Positions 38,634-48,686 are shown, counted from the first letter of the stretch. The stretch is 64,000 nt of DNA from Alkalihalobacillus trypoxylicola (GCF_001590785.1 NZ_LTAO01000012.1:496901-560900), one strand, 5' to 3'. Notes: generated from the letters alone by a model not told the origin. Translations and numbers: made by a program.

Positions 38634-38880
38634 GAATTTCATCATTAATAAAACCGAACGTTTCTTATAAAATATGTTTTAAACGTTTGCGAATGAAATT
38701 CTTGATTGAAACGGTAGGTAGTGACTCCCAAAGGATCAGCGCAGTCTGAAGATCCACTCTGGCGAAGCTTTGCGTAGTCAGAGTTAGCTGAAGACAAGCC
38801 CTTGGGAAAGCATCTACCTAAAGTGGAAATCAAAAACCAACTCGTTCGGTTTTCATTATAAGATAGGAATGATGAAATTG
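38634..38880. repeat. Interspersed element, family A copy 4 (most complete)
   Basis: 247 bp with both ends: GAATTTCATCATT on the left and AATGATGAAATTG on the right. Inside these, AAACCGAACG pairs with CGTTCGGTTT, TTGATTGAAACGGTAGGTAG pairs imperfectly with CTACCTAAAGTGGAAATCAA, CCCAAAGG faces CCCTTGGG, and a central stem is formed by ACTCTGGC/GTCAGAGT. The whole element can fold as one long, interrupted hairpin. It lies between etfA and trxA and fills most of that gap. Confidence 0.88.
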
Positions 38881-39063
38881 CTCGGTTAAAAAGGTAAAGG
38901 AATAATGGTTCGTAAAAAAGAGTCTCTAGATGATTTTCGTACATGTTCTCATAGGACTAGGGTAAATTAAATTTTATAAGCAACTAATTAGCCAGATGCT
39001 TGCAAATAATGTTATAATCGACTACGTAATAAGAAATATGCTTGACGAAGGAGGCTGTTTTTA

Positions 39064-39378
39064 ATGGCTATTGTTCATGTAACTGACCAAACTTTCACAA
39101 GTGAAACAAGTGAAGGTGTTGTACTAGTAGATTTTTGGGCACCATGGTGTGGACCTTGTAAAATGATTGCACCCGTACTTGAGGAATTGGATTCTGAATT
39201 AGGGGAAAAAGCAAAAATTGCAAAATTAGATGTCGATGAAAATCAAGAAACAGCTAGTAAGTATGGCGTAATGAGTATTCCAACACTACTAGTTTTAAAA
39301 GATGGCGAAGTGGTTGATCAAACGGTTGGTTTCCAACCAAAAGAAGCCTTAGCAGAGCTACTTAACAAACATCTATAA
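39064..39378 (+). CDS. trxA: Thioredoxin
   Basis: 104 aa with the active site W28-C-G-P-C-K33 and the cis-proline loop MSIPTLLV. It is the general cytoplasmic disulfide reductant. AAGGAGG site, with a TATAAT -10 box at 39013-39018. Single gene ended by the terminator at 39394. Confidence 0.98.
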   Translation: MAIVHVTDQTFTSETSEGVVLVDFWAPWCGPCKMIAPVLEELDSELGEKAKIAKLDVDENQETASKYGVMSIPTLLVLKDGEVVDQTVGFQPKEALAELLNKHL

Positions 39379-39393
39379 GCGGTAAATGCCTTG

Positions 39394-39421
39394 ACCCGTC
39401 TTCCTTGGAAGGCGGGTTTTT
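39394..39421 (+). terminator. Terminator after trxA
   Basis: 11 bp stem ACCCGTCTTCC/GGAAGGCGGGT (one G-T pair) with a 2 nt loop, then five T. Confidence 0.88.
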
Positions 39422-39540
39422 CAAAGAAATAGTAAATGGAGTATGCTTTTTTGTATGGATGCTGTTATTTTGTAAATATCATTTCATAAAAAGATGAAGT
39501 GTCTGAACAAAAAAACATAATGGATCTGGAGGTGGCAAGA

Positions 39541-41325
39541 TTGAGCATGCTAAAAGAGAAATTATCTGTATTACCTGATCAGCCTGGTTGTTATTTAATG
39601 AAGGACAAGCAGGGAACGATTATATATGTAGGAAAGGCAAAAGTATTAAAAAATAGAGTGCGATCTTATTTTACTGGATCACACGATGGTAAAACTCAGC
39701 GCCTTGTAAGTGAGATTGTTGATTTTGAATATATAGTAACGTCTTCTAATATTGAAGCTTTAATATTAGAGCTTAATTTGATAAAAAAGCACGATCCTAA
39801 ATATAATGTGATGCTCCGTGATGATAAGTCTTACCCTTACCTCAAAATTACGAATGAAGAGCATCCAAGGCTTATTACAACGAGAAAAGTAAAAAAGGAT
39901 GGAGGCAAATATTTTGGTCCATATCCAAATGCTTTTGCAGCAACCGAGACAAAAAAGCTTCTCGACCGTCTTTATCCTTTAAGAAAATGTCGTACCTTAC
40001 CTGATAAAGTCTGTCTGTATTATCATATCGGGCAATGTTTAGCACCCTGTGTAAATGAGGTTTCTAAAGAAACAAACAAAGAGCTCGTTCAAGGAATTAC
40101 GAAATTTCTACGCTCTGGTCACGATGAAATTAAACAGCAGATCACTGAGAAAATGTTAAAAGCATCAGAGGAGCTTAATTTCGAAAGAGCTAAAGAATTA
40201 AGAGATACATTAGCTTATATGGATACGGTCATGGAAAAGCAAAAAATGACGATTTCAGATGGTGTTGACCGTGATGTTTTTGGTTTCTCTTATGACAAAG
40301 GCTGGATGTGTGTTCAAGTATTTTTTGTACGACAAGGTAAGCTAATTGAAAGAGATGTGTCCATATTTCCTTTTTATAAAGAAGCGCAGGAGGATATCTT
40401 AACATTTATTGCTCAGTTTTATACAAAAAAAGAACATATTAAACCAAAGGAAATACTCGTATCTGAGTTGATGGATATAGAGCTTTTACAAAGCTTTTTA
40501 GAGGTGAAGGTAAGTGCACCGAAAAGAGGCAAAAAAAAGGAACTGTTAGAATTAGCCGATCAGAATGCGGAAACAGCTCTAAAAGAAAAATTCGCTTTAA
40601 TTGAAAGAGATGAAGAAAGAACGGTAAAAGCGGTAGAGCGTCTAGGTGAATCACTTTCCATAACTCCACCTTACCGAATAGAAGCATTTGATAATTCAAA
40701 CATTCAAGGAGTCGATCCAGTTTCAGCAATGGTTACCTTCATTGATGGAAAGCCAAGTCGTAAAGAGTATCGTAAATATAAGATTAAAACCGTAACAGGG
40801 CCAGATGATTATGGTTCGATGAGAGAGGTTGTTAGAAGAAGATATTTACGTTTACTAAAGGAGAAGCTTCCTTTGCCTGATTTAATCGTCATTGATGGAG
40901 GAAGAGGGCATATAGCTGCAGCTCAAGATGTTCTTGAAAACGAGCTTAATTTATCGATTCCCATTTGTGGTTTAGCGAAGGACGAAAAGCACCGTACCTC
41001 TCAGCTTTTAAAAGGAGATCCTCCCGTTATTATTCCTTTAAAAAGAGATAGCCATGAATTTTACTTGCTGCAAAGAATACAAGATGAGGTTCATCGATTT
41101 GCTATTACTTTTCATCGCCAAACGCGATCTAAATCCTTTTTACAGTCTATATTAGATGATGTACCTGGTGTAGGAGAAAAACGTAAAAATAAATTATTAA
41201 GGCATTTTGGTTCTTTGAAAAAAATGAAAGAAGCAAGCGTAGAGGAAATTGTTCAAGGTGGAGTACCTACCGCAGTAGCTGAAGCGATTTTTGAAGCATT
41301 GCAAGCCAAGGACAAAGAGTCATAA
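39541..41325 (+). CDS. uvrC: Excinuclease ABC subunit C (UvrC)
   Basis: 594 aa from the TTG at 39541, chosen because CTGGAGGTGG ends 7-8 nt upstream and the protein then starts [18 protein letters not shown], matching UvrC. A longer frame from a GTG at 39499 has no site. Domains: GIY-YIG nuclease (about 12-92), UVR motif (about 205-235), RNase H-like 5' nuclease domain (about 390-540), C-terminal helix-hairpin-helix ([17 protein letters not shown]). It makes both incisions in nucleotide excision repair. Confidence 0.97.
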   Translation: MSMLKEKLSVLPDQPGCYLMKDKQGTIIYVGKAKVLKNRVRSYFTGSHDGKTQRLVSEIVDFEYIVTSSNIEALILELNLIKKHDPKYNVMLRDDKSYPYLKITNEEHPRLITTRKVKKDGGKYFGPYPNAFAATETKKLLDRLYPLRKCRTLPDKVCLYYHIGQCLAPCVNEVSKETNKELVQGITKFLRSGHDEIKQQITEKMLKASEELNFERAKELRDTLAYMDTVMEKQKMTISDGVDRDVFGFSYDKGWMCVQVFFVRQGKLIERDVSIFPFYKEAQEDILTFIAQFYTKKEHIKPKEILVSELMDIELLQSFLEVKVSAPKRGKKKELLELADQNAETALKEKFALIERDEERTVKAVERLGESLSITPPYRIEAFDNSNIQGVDPVSAMVTFIDGKPSRKEYRKYKIKTVTGPDDYGSMREVVRRRYLRLLKEKLPLPDLIVIDGGRGHIAAAQDVLENELNLSIPICGLAKDEKHRTSQLLKGDPPVIIPLKRDSHEFYLLQRIQDEVHRFAITFHRQTRSKSFLQSILDDVPGVGEKRKNKLLRHFGSLKKMKEASVEEIVQGGVPTAVAEAIFEALQAKDKES

Positions 41326-41431
41326 TTCGCTAAAAAATAACTCTTGCTAAAAAAATCAGTTTTTGCTAAACTCATAACTATCTTGATTGAATAAGCAGGA
41401 TTGAAAATTGAATAAGCCATACTTCTTATCT

Positions 41432-41702
41432 TGTGGAAGTGATGGTAGAGGCGCGAAAATTATAAGTAGAGAAAACGTAGAGCAATGAGGCTTTGTGATG
41501 TTTTTTTGAAAGGGAAATTCGCCGAAGTGTATAAGAAGCTCATATTCTTTTATGCTGGACTTATGTTGAAGAAGCATAAGGCTGTCACTTAACTAACCCA
41601 AGGTTAGGTGGAGAACTATCTCACGTGGATATAGGGAGCAGTATGGTATAGAAATTATTATATACCAAGCAACGTGAAGGTTTTCCTTTATGTTGCTTTT
41701 TT
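41432..41702 (+). ncRNA. Lysine riboswitch (L box) with terminator, upstream of lysC
   Basis: Signature segments appear in order: GGTAGAGGCGCGAA (41444-41457), AAGGGAAATTCGCCGAAG (41510-41527), GCTGGACTT, GGCTGTCACTTAACTAA and GGTGGAGAACTATC (41607-41620). The expression platform is a hairpin AAGCAAC/GTTGCTT followed by TTTTTT (41667-41702). Lysine binding should favour termination and switch off lysC. Confidence 0.93.
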
Positions 41703-41810
41703 AGTTTCATAAATACATATCAGTACTTATTATTAAACAAATAAACTGATTCATGGAACCTTTAGGAAATCAAAGACAGGTATAAAGACAAGCGAAAGGA
41801 AGATGAACGG

Positions 41811-43046
41811 ATGGCGAGAGTAGTTCAAAAATATGGTGGAACATCAGTAGGCTCAGTAGAACGAATTCAGTCGGTGGCAGAACGAATTAAAAAAGGTGTT
41901 AACGCAGGAAATGAAATGGTTGTGGTCGTTTCAGCTATGGGGAAATCGACTGACCAGCTAGTAAAAATGGCGAAAGAAATTTCAGATACACCACATAAAA
42001 GAGAGATGGATATGCTACTTTCCACGGGAGAACAGGTTACGATTTCATTATTAACGATGGCTCTCCAGGAAAAAGGTATGAAGGCGATATCTTATACAGG
42101 CTGGCAAGCTGGTATTGAGACGGACCTTCAGCATGGAAATGCACAAATCACCCATATAAATCAAGAAAACATAGAGAGACATTTATTGGTTGGAACAGTG
42201 GTTATTGTAGCAGGCTTTCAAGGCATATCTTCAGAAAAAGAAATAACAACCTTAGGAAGAGGGGGATCTGATACGACTGCTGTAGCTCTTGCAGCTTCCT
42301 TACATGCTGATTCTTGTGAAATTTATACAGATGTAGAAGGGGTATTCACAACCGATCCACGTTTTGTTAAGAAAGCTAGAAAGCTTCACTCGATTTCATA
42401 TGATGAGATGCTAGAAATGGCACAGCTTGGAGCTGGAGTACTACATCCTAGAGCGGTAGAATTTGCTAAAAATTACAATGTACCATTAATGGTCGCTTCA
42501 AGCATGACAGAAACTGAGGGAACGCTTATTGAGGAGGAAGTAACGATGGAAAAAGGATTAGTTGTAAGAGGAATTGCCTTTGAAAATGATGTAACTAAGG
42601 TCACAGTATCTGGGTTACCGAATGAATTAAATACGTTAGCTAAATTATTTAGTACATTATCTAAGCACGGTATTAATGTGGATATTATCATCCAAAATCA
42701 AACTGATTCAGAGCACGTTACGATTTCATTTACTGTAACGCAGGCAACCTTAAAGGAAACACTAAGTACATTAGAAAAAGCCCAAGAGGAATTACAATAT
42801 GAACATATTCAATATGAAAATGGCTTAGCTAAAGTTTCGATTGTCGGCTCAGGGATGGTTAGTAATCCAGGGGTAGCAGCAAAAATGTTTAATATTTTAG
42901 CAGATGAAAAAATTGAAATCAAAATGGTTAGTACATCTGAAATCAAGGTTTCAACGGTTCTTGATGAAGATGATATGGTCATGGCTGTTGAAGCTTTACA
43001 TGAAGCCTTTCAATTATCTGAAGAGGCCTTGGAAACAGTTATTTAA
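41811..43046 (+). CDS. lysC: Aspartokinase, lysine-sensitive type (LysC)
   Basis: 411 aa. The amino-acid kinase domain begins VVQKYGGTSVGS and contains GRGGSDTTAVALAA. The C-terminal half carries two ACT domains (about 265-340 and 343-411) that bind the feedback inhibitor. It phosphorylates aspartate, the first step toward lysine, threonine, methionine and diaminopimelate. Control by the lysine riboswitch supports the lysine-responsive isozyme. An internal start gives a separate regulatory subunit (see 42546). Confidence 0.97.
   Translation: MARVVQKYGGTSVGSVERIQSVAERIKKGVNAGNEMVVVVSAMGKSTDQLVKMAKEISDTPHKREMDMLLSTGEQVTISLLTMALQEKGMKAISYTGWQAGIETDLQHGNAQITHINQENIERHLLVGTVVIVAGFQGISSEKEITTLGRGGSDTTAVALAASLHADSCEIYTDVEGVFTTDPRFVKKARKLHSISYDEMLEMAQLGAGVLHPRAVEFAKNYNVPLMVASSMTETEGTLIEEEVTMEKGLVVRGIAFENDVTKVTVSGLPNELNTLAKLFSTLSKHGINVDIIIQNQTDSEHVTISFTVTQATLKETLSTLEKAQEELQYEHIQYENGLAKVSIVGSGMVSNPGVAAKMFNILADEKIEIKMVSTSEIKVSTVLDEDDMVMAVEALHEAFQLSEEALETVI
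42546..43046 (+). CDS. lysC: LysC beta subunit from an internal start
   Basis: Inside lysC, AGGAGG (42532-42537) lies 8 nt before an in-frame ATG at 42546. Translation from it yields 166 aa, essentially the two ACT domains. B. subtilis aspartokinase II is known to be an alpha2-beta2 enzyme whose beta subunit starts at an internal methionine near residue 246. The ATG here is codon 246, so the arrangement is conserved. Confidence 0.8.
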   Translation: MEKGLVVRGIAFENDVTKVTVSGLPNELNTLAKLFSTLSKHGINVDIIIQNQTDSEHVTISFTVTQATLKETLSTLEKAQEELQYEHIQYENGLAKVSIVGSGMVSNPGVAAKMFNILADEKIEIKMVSTSEIKVSTVLDEDDMVMAVEALHEAFQLSEEALETVI

Positions 43047-43055
43047 TTGATTGAA

Positions 43056-43098
43056 AAAAACAAGCATCGTTTTCAAAAGGAAACGGTGCTTGTTTTTA
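43056..43098 (+). terminator. Terminator after lysC
   Basis: A stem of about 17 bp, AAAACAAGCATCGTTTT/GAAACGGTGCTTGTTTT, with a short loop and a T-run. It also works for the converging yslB transcript. Confidence 0.88.
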
Positions 43099-43144
43099 AA
43101 AATAAGCTTCTCATTATTCATATGTAGGCCTTGAAGAAGAAGAA

Positions 43145-43543
43145 TCATTGATTTACGGGGTCATGCTTATCTATGTGGATGTGGAAGATTACTGATTTTT
43201 TTTTCGTTTCGTATGTTGCCTCAGAAATAAGACTGTGTATATGTTCTATTTGTTGAGCTAAAAACCCAGCTTCCAAATGATAGCATCTTTTATCTTCTTT
43301 CCCCATCCATGGGCCTTGCAATTCAAGTATTTTAATTTGAGGTTTATCTTTTTGTATTTGTAAAGATCCCCAGCCTGCTTGAAGAAAAAAATCAATCATA
43401 TCTTCAAGTGTGTGTAATTCATATTTTCGAGCGATTGTTTTTCCGCCCCAGTAGAGAATTTGTTCATGCTCGCTTCCTAATAATTCTCTAAGCAAGTCGT
43501 TTCGAATTAAGTCATATTGAAAAAGACTCATATCTTGTTCCAT
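43145..43543 (-). CDS. yslB: YslB, DUF2507 family protein
   Basis: 132 aa from the ATG at 43543 (minus), with GGAGAGGGTGG upstream. Two conserved-looking blocks, LGSEHEQILYWGGKTIARKY and LEAGFLAQQIEH, match DUF2507/YslB. It is predicted to be soluble. Function unknown. It sits after lysC as in B. subtilis. Confidence 0.87.
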   Translation of the reverse strand: MEQDMSLFQYDLIRNDLLRELLGSEHEQILYWGGKTIARKYELHTLEDMIDFFLQAGWGSLQIQKDKPQIKILELQGPWMGKEDKRCYHLEAGFLAQQIEHIHSLISEATYETKKKSVIFHIHIDKHDPVNQ

Positions 43544-43658
43544 ACTTACCACCCTCTCCAATATGTATTATACATATAAAATAGAGAATAATCTCTAATT
43601 CTGTTATAGTCATTTTATGTAAAATCATTGAAAACACCGTACTTTAAAGGAGAGAGCT

Positions 43659-45005
43659 ATGAAATCCGTATTTAGTACCATGCTTACACCATTTAGAATG
43701 ATACTTATTTCTTATTTACTTGCTATGCTCATTTTTAGTATTTTGCTTTCTCTACCAATTGCTCATTATGAGGGTGTTGAGGTGAGCTATAAAGAGGCCT
43801 TATTTGTCTCTGTAAGTGCTGTAAGTGTAACAGGACTAACGGTTATTGATATCTCTGAAAGCTTTAACGTAGTTGGAACGATTTTTTTATCACTAGCGAT
43901 TCAATTAGGCGGAATAGGAATTATGACGCTCGGAACCTTTTTCTGGATGCTGCTACGTAAAAGAATCCAATTATCACAAAGAATGCTAATCATGGTTGAC
44001 CAAAATCAAAGTACACTTTCTGGACTTGTTAAACTTATGAAAGGAATACTTTTTACAGCTTTATGCATTGAAATAGTCGGTGGTTTCATTTTAGGAACCT
44101 ACTATCTAACCTATTTTGATACGGCTCTAGAGGCATATGTTCAAGGCTTTTTTGCTTCGTTGAGTGCTTTTACCAATGCTGGTTTCGATATTACTGGGCA
44201 ATCATTGATTCCTTTTGCGGACGATTATTTTGTACAAACATTTGTAATGATTTGGTTAATAGCAGGTGCCATCGGTTTTCCTGTCATATTAGAGATAAAA
44301 GAGTTTGTACGGAATAGAAAAAGCTTTCGTTTTAGCTTGTTTACAAAAATTACAACCTTTACTTTTGCGGTTGTATTTGTCATTGGGGCAATCGGTATTT
44401 GGTTATTTGAATTTAATCACTTGTATATAGGAATGGATTGGCACCAGCAATTTTTCACTTCTATTTTCAATTCAGCTACGACTAGAAGTGCAGGATTAAC
44501 GGTTGTAGAAAATCAGGATTTACAGCCGACTACTTTATTATTGATGTCGTCGCTCATGATGATTGGAGCAAGCCCATCCAGTGTAGGTGGTGGGATTCGC
44601 ACGACAACATTAGCGGTTATTTTTTTAACGATTAAGAGCTTTGCATTAGGGCAGCAAGAGGTAAAAGCATTTGGACGTCAAATTCATTTACAAGATATTC
44701 AAAAAGCTTTTATTGTACTTTCTGTGTTCCTTTTTTTATTATTTACTTCTATATTATTAATTGTGGCGTTTGAAAATGGAAAAGACATCACGCTTTTAGA
44801 AATCATCTTTGAAGCATCCTCAGCTTTTGGAACGTGTGGTCTTTCTCTAGGGATCACTTCAGAGTTAACATTTGCTAGTCAAGTGGTTTTAATGGTCTTA
44901 ATGTATATTGGGAGAGTTGGGTTAGTTGCTTTCCTATTTTCAATTAGAAAAAAAGAATCAAAAAGTCATTATCACTATCCAACAGAGAGAATTATTATTG
45001 GATAA
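43659..45005 (+). CDS. TrkH/KtrB-type potassium transporter subunit
   Basis: 448 aa, with the four pore repeats of the SKT superfamily. The selectivity-filter loops are visible: SVTGLTV, FTNAGFD, TRSAGLT and GTCGLS, each with the conserved glycine. Eight transmembrane helices are expected. Length and the short N-terminus fit KtrB/KtrD rather than TrkH. Ktr transporters need a KtrA/KtrC RCK subunit, which is not in the window; B. subtilis ktrD is also unpaired. AAGGAGAG site. It lies between yslB and sdhC, where B. subtilis has no such gene. Confidence 0.88.
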   Translation: MKSVFSTMLTPFRMILISYLLAMLIFSILLSLPIAHYEGVEVSYKEALFVSVSAVSVTGLTVIDISESFNVVGTIFLSLAIQLGGIGIMTLGTFFWMLLRKRIQLSQRMLIMVDQNQSTLSGLVKLMKGILFTALCIEIVGGFILGTYYLTYFDTALEAYVQGFFASLSAFTNAGFDITGQSLIPFADDYFVQTFVMIWLIAGAIGFPVILEIKEFVRNRKSFRFSLFTKITTFTFAVVFVIGAIGIWLFEFNHLYIGMDWHQQFFTSIFNSATTRSAGLTVVENQDLQPTTLLLMSSLMMIGASPSSVGGGIRTTTLAVIFLTIKSFALGQQEVKAFGRQIHLQDIQKAFIVLSVFLFLLFTSILLIVAFENGKDITLLEIIFEASSAFGTCGLSLGITSELTFASQVVLMVLMYIGRVGLVAFLFSIRKKESKSHYHYPTERIIIG

Positions 45006-45167
45006 TAATAAGAAAGGGATAAATTGGTTTTATTTTTTAAAATTATAATAATCTGAATACTTAAACAGTAAAAGAACAGAGTAAAAGATAATCTATAAAA
45101 AGCCTTTTATTTTATTAAAAAAAGTAGATTAATATGGAAATATAATAAAAAGCTTGTATACGTTTTC

Positions 45168-45206
45168 TTGACGACAAATTCTGTAGAGAGTAAAATAAAT
45201 TTGTCG
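45168..45206 (+). promoter_or_regulatory. Sigma-A promoter for sdhCAB framed by an inverted repeat
   Basis: TTGACG (45168-45173), 17 nt, TAAAAT (45191-45196). CGACAAATT (45172-45180) is repeated inverted as AATTTGTCG (45198-45206), overlapping the -35 and the probable start site. This could be an operator, or a terminator stem (GGTTTTTATT follows) for the gene upstream. The 5' UTR to sdhC is then about 155 bp, and I see nothing else in this 357 bp gap. Confidence 0.5.
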
Positions 45207-45362
45207 GTTTTTATTCACAGAATCTTATAAAAAGGTTCTAAAAAATGAATATTGAAAGATGGTTTTGTGTTTTCGGTGTGGGGAGGTACAGAATTATACG
45301 AGAAAAAGAAGCGGTAAACGAATGTATTAGGTAGGAAATCAAATTTTGTGGGGGGAAAAGGT

Positions 45363-45992
45363 ATGGCAGGAAATTCTGAATATTTTAATCGTCGGCTGCA
45401 CTCCTTATTAGGTGTTATTCCAATCGGGATCTTTTTAGTGCAGCATTTAGTTGTCAATCATTTTGCGACGCAGGGGGCAAGTTCATTTAATACAGCGTCT
45501 CACTTTATGGAAAGTTTACCATTTAGGTATGCACTTGAATTATTTATTATTTTTATTCCCATTTTATATCATGGAATTTATGGGATTTATATAGCTTTTA
45601 CAGCTAAAAACAATGTTCAACGCTATAATACTTTTAGAAACTGGATGTTTGTGTTACAACGTTTTACAGGAGTCTTTTTATTAATATTTATTGCTTGGCA
45701 CGTCTATGAAACTAGATTCCAAGCGGCATTAGGTGTAGAGGTTAACTACGATATGATGGCAGATATTTTAAGCTCGCCATTTATGTTGATTTTTTACATT
45801 TTGGGTGTATTATCAGCTACTTTCCACTTTGCTAACGGATTATGGTCATTTGCCGTTTCTTGGGGAATTACGGTTTCACCTCGTGCACAGCGTATAGCAA
45901 CTTATGTAACCATGGCTATTTTCGTTGCACTATCATTTGTAGGAATTCGCGCAATATTAGCATTTATTAATCCAGAATTAGCAAACATTTAA
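45363..45992 (+). CDS. sdhC: Succinate dehydrogenase cytochrome b558 subunit
   Basis: 209 aa from the ATG at 45363; a longer frame from a GTG at 45348 would start before the GGGGGGAAAAGG site. Five transmembrane helices with histidines spaced for two b hemes (RRLHSLLG, LVQHLVVNHF, HGIYG, AWHVYET, FHFANG). It anchors SdhAB in the membrane and reduces menaquinone, the usual type in Bacillus. The operon continues with sdhA (13 bp gap) and sdhB (4 bp overlap). Confidence 0.97.
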   Translation: MAGNSEYFNRRLHSLLGVIPIGIFLVQHLVVNHFATQGASSFNTASHFMESLPFRYALELFIIFIPILYHGIYGIYIAFTAKNNVQRYNTFRNWMFVLQRFTGVFLLIFIAWHVYETRFQAALGVEVNYDMMADILSSPFMLIFYILGVLSATFHFANGLWSFAVSWGITVSPRAQRIATYVTMAIFVALSFVGIRAILAFINPELANI

Positions 45993-46005
45993 GGAGAGGG
46001 TATAA

Positions 46006-47775
46006 ATGAGTAAGGGCAGAATTATTGTTGTCGGTGGTGGACTAGCTGGTTTAATGGCAACAATTAAAGCGGCAGAAAAAGGCGTACCTGTTGATTTATT
46101 TTCACTTGTACCCGTTAAAAGATCTCACTCTGTCTGTGCACAGGGAGGTATAAATGGAGCGGTAAATACAAAGGGTGAAGGAGATTCCCCATTAGAGCAT
46201 TTTGATGATACGGTTTATGGTGGAGACTTTTTAGCTAATCAACCTCCAGTGAAAGCGATGACAGAAGCAGCTCCGGGAATCATTCACTTAATGGATAGAA
46301 TGGGTGTTATGTTCAACCGTACACCTGAGGGATTATTAGATTTCCGTCGATTTGGTGGAACTCAGCATCATCGAACAGCTTTTGCAGGTGCGACAACGGG
46401 TCAGCAGCTTCTTTATGCACTCGATGAGCAAGTTCGCCGTCATGAAACGAGCGGTCTCGTTACTAAATATGAGGGATGGGAATTTACATCAGCTATTATT
46501 GATGATGAAGGAATCTGTAGAGGGATTACCGCTCAAGACCTTCAAACTTCTGAAATTCGTCATTTTGCTGGAGATGCTGTCATTATGGCAACGGGTGGAC
46601 CTGGAATTATATTCGGAAAATCAACAAACTCCGTCATTAATACTGGCTATGCAGCTGCAAAGCTATATGAGCAAGGTGTCCACTATGCGAATGGAGAATT
46701 CATTCAAATTCATCCGACGGCTATACCTGGAGATGATAAGCTTCGTTTAATGAGTGAATCAGCTCGTGGAGAAGGTGGTCGTGTCTGGACATATAAAGAT
46801 GGTAAGCCTTGGTACTTCCTAGAGGAAAAATACCCAGCTTATGGAAACCTAGTGCCTCGTGACATTGCGACTCGTGAAATTTTCTCTGTATGTGTTGATA
46901 TGAAGCTTGGAATTAATGGAGAAAACATGGTTTACCTAGATTTATCTCATAAGGATCCAAAAGAGCTAGATATTAAACTTGGTGGTATCATCGAAATTTA
47001 TGAGAAATTTATGGGAGATGACCCACGTAAAGTTCCAATGAAGATTTTCCCTGCCGTGCATTATTCTATGGGTGGAATGTGGATCGATTATGACCAAATG
47101 ACAAATATCCCAGGCTTATTCGCTGCAGGTGAGTGTGATTATTCACAGCACGGCGCGAATCGTTTAGGAGCTAACTCTCTTTTATCTGCCATTTATGGTG
47201 GGATGGTTGCTGGTCCTAAGGCAGTAGAATATATCGGCGGACTTGAAAAATCTGCAGACTCGATTTCCTCTAGTATCTTTGAGCAAGAGATGAAAAAAGA
47301 GCAAGAGAAATTCGAAAGCATTTTAAAAATGGATGGAAAAGAAAATGCTTATAGCCTTCATAAAGAATTAGGAGAATGGATGACCGATAATGTTACGGTT
47401 GTTCGTTACAACGATAAATTAGCTCAAACAGATGAAAAAATCCAAGAGCTAATGGAACGTTATCAAAATATTAATATTAATGATACGGCAAGATGGAGTA
47501 ACCAAGGGGCTTCCTTCACTCGTCAACTTGAAGGAATGTTAAATCTAGCGCGTGTTGTGACATTAGGTGCTTATAATCGTAATGAAAGTCGTGGAGCTCA
47601 TTATAAACCAGACTTCCCAGAGCGAAATGATGAAGAGTTTCTCAAAACTACAGTTGCGAGTTATAACGCTGAAACGAGAGCGCCAGACTTCAGATACGAC
47701 GAAGTGGACGTTTCGTTGATTAAGCCTCGTAAGCGTGATTATTCGCAAAAGAAACAAGGAGCTGCTAAATCATGA
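46006..47775 (+). CDS. sdhA: Succinate dehydrogenase flavoprotein subunit
   Basis: 589 aa. The Rossmann fold starts VVGGGLAGL. His41 in RSHSVCAQGG is the expected covalent FAD attachment site. The active-site segments HPTAIPG and RLGANSLLSA are present, as is SARGEGGRVW. It oxidises succinate to fumarate in the TCA cycle. AAGGAGAGG upstream. Overlaps sdhB by 4 bp. Confidence 0.98.
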   Translation: MSKGRIIVVGGGLAGLMATIKAAEKGVPVDLFSLVPVKRSHSVCAQGGINGAVNTKGEGDSPLEHFDDTVYGGDFLANQPPVKAMTEAAPGIIHLMDRMGVMFNRTPEGLLDFRRFGGTQHHRTAFAGATTGQQLLYALDEQVRRHETSGLVTKYEGWEFTSAIIDDEGICRGITAQDLQTSEIRHFAGDAVIMATGGPGIIFGKSTNSVINTGYAAAKLYEQGVHYANGEFIQIHPTAIPGDDKLRLMSESARGEGGRVWTYKDGKPWYFLEEKYPAYGNLVPRDIATREIFSVCVDMKLGINGENMVYLDLSHKDPKELDIKLGGIIEIYEKFMGDDPRKVPMKIFPAVHYSMGGMWIDYDQMTNIPGLFAAGECDYSQHGANRLGANSLLSAIYGGMVAGPKAVEYIGGLEKSADSISSSIFEQEMKKEQEKFESILKMDGKENAYSLHKELGEWMTDNVTVVRYNDKLAQTDEKIQELMERYQNININDTARWSNQGASFTRQLEGMLNLARVVTLGAYNRNESRGAHYKPDFPERNDEEFLKTTVASYNAETRAPDFRYDEVDVSLIKPRKRDYSQKKQGAAKS

Positions 47776-48518
47776 GTGAAAAACAAGTGACATTTAGAAT
47801 ATTACGACAAACGGATCAAAATAGTGAGCCGTATGAAGAGGAATTTGTTTTACCATACCGTCCTAATATGAATGTAATTTCAGCGTTGATGGAAATTCGT
47901 CGTAACCCGGTTAATTCAAAAGGTGAAACAACAACTCCGGTAGTATGGGACATGAACTGTTTAGAAGAGGTATGTGGTGCCTGTTCAATGGTCATTAACG
48001 GAAAACCACGTCAATCTTGTACGGCCCTAGTCGATAAATTAGAACAGCCTATTCGTTTAGAGCCAATGAAGACTTTCCCTATTGTACGTGATTTGATGGT
48101 TGATCGTTCACGTATGTTCGATTCATTGAAAAAAGTTAAAGCTTGGATTCCGATCGATGGTACCTATGATTTAGGTCCTGGGCCAAGAATGGCAGAATCA
48201 AAACGCCAATGGGCTTATGAGCTTTCAAAGTGTATGACTTGTGGTGTTTGTTTAGAGGCTTGTCCAAATGTTAATAGTAAATCGGATTTTATTGGACCAG
48301 CACCATTATCACAAGTTCGCTTGTTTAATGCTCATCCAACTGGTGAAATGAACGCAAAAGAACGTTTAGATGCTTTAATGGAAGAAGGCGGATTGTCTGC
48401 TTGTGGTAATTCACAGAACTGTGTGCAAGCATGTCCAAAAGGTATCCCATTAACGACATCGATTGCGGCTTTAAATCGTTCAACGGCTCTACAGTCATTT
48501 AAAAACTTCTTCGGATAA
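47772..48518 (+). CDS. sdhB: Succinate dehydrogenase iron-sulfur subunit
   Basis: 248 aa. The N-terminal 2Fe-2S domain has cysteines in CLEEVCGACSMVI and, further on, QSC. The C-terminal half carries the two cluster motifs CMTCGVCLEACPN and CGNSQNCVQACPKG for the 4Fe-4S and 3Fe-4S centres. It carries electrons from SdhA to SdhC. AAGGAGCTGC precedes its ATG inside the end of sdhA. Confidence 0.98.
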   Translation: MSEKQVTFRILRQTDQNSEPYEEEFVLPYRPNMNVISALMEIRRNPVNSKGETTTPVVWDMNCLEEVCGACSMVINGKPRQSCTALVDKLEQPIRLEPMKTFPIVRDLMVDRSRMFDSLKKVKAWIPIDGTYDLGPGPRMAESKRQWAYELSKCMTCGVCLEACPNVNSKSDFIGPAPLSQVRLFNAHPTGEMNAKERLDALMEEGGLSACGNSQNCVQACPKGIPLTTSIAALNRSTALQSFKNFFG

Positions 48519-48591
48519 AAAGCACCCAAGAATTTTTTTGGAAGATTACTAGAGCTTTGTACAAAATGAATAATAGCTTGTACTTTGATTG

Positions 48592-48630
48592 AAGGGGCGG
48601 ACTTGTTATGATAACAAGTCCGCCTCTTTC
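48592..48630 (+). terminator. Strong hairpin after sdhCAB
   Basis: A stem of about 18 bp, AAGGGGCGGACTTGTTA/TAACAAGTCCGCCTCTT with one G-T pair and a 3 nt loop, followed by a pyrimidine-rich tail (TCCTCT). Confidence 0.75.
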
Positions 48631-48686
48631 CTCTCTAGGTTCTCACAACGTAGATACTCACTAATAAATAATAAATGAGTGATAAT

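Noticed and set aside
46352-46750. Plus-strand open frame of 132 codons inside sdhA
   Set aside because: It is a shifted frame of sdhA, whose own frame has full catalytic and FAD motifs.
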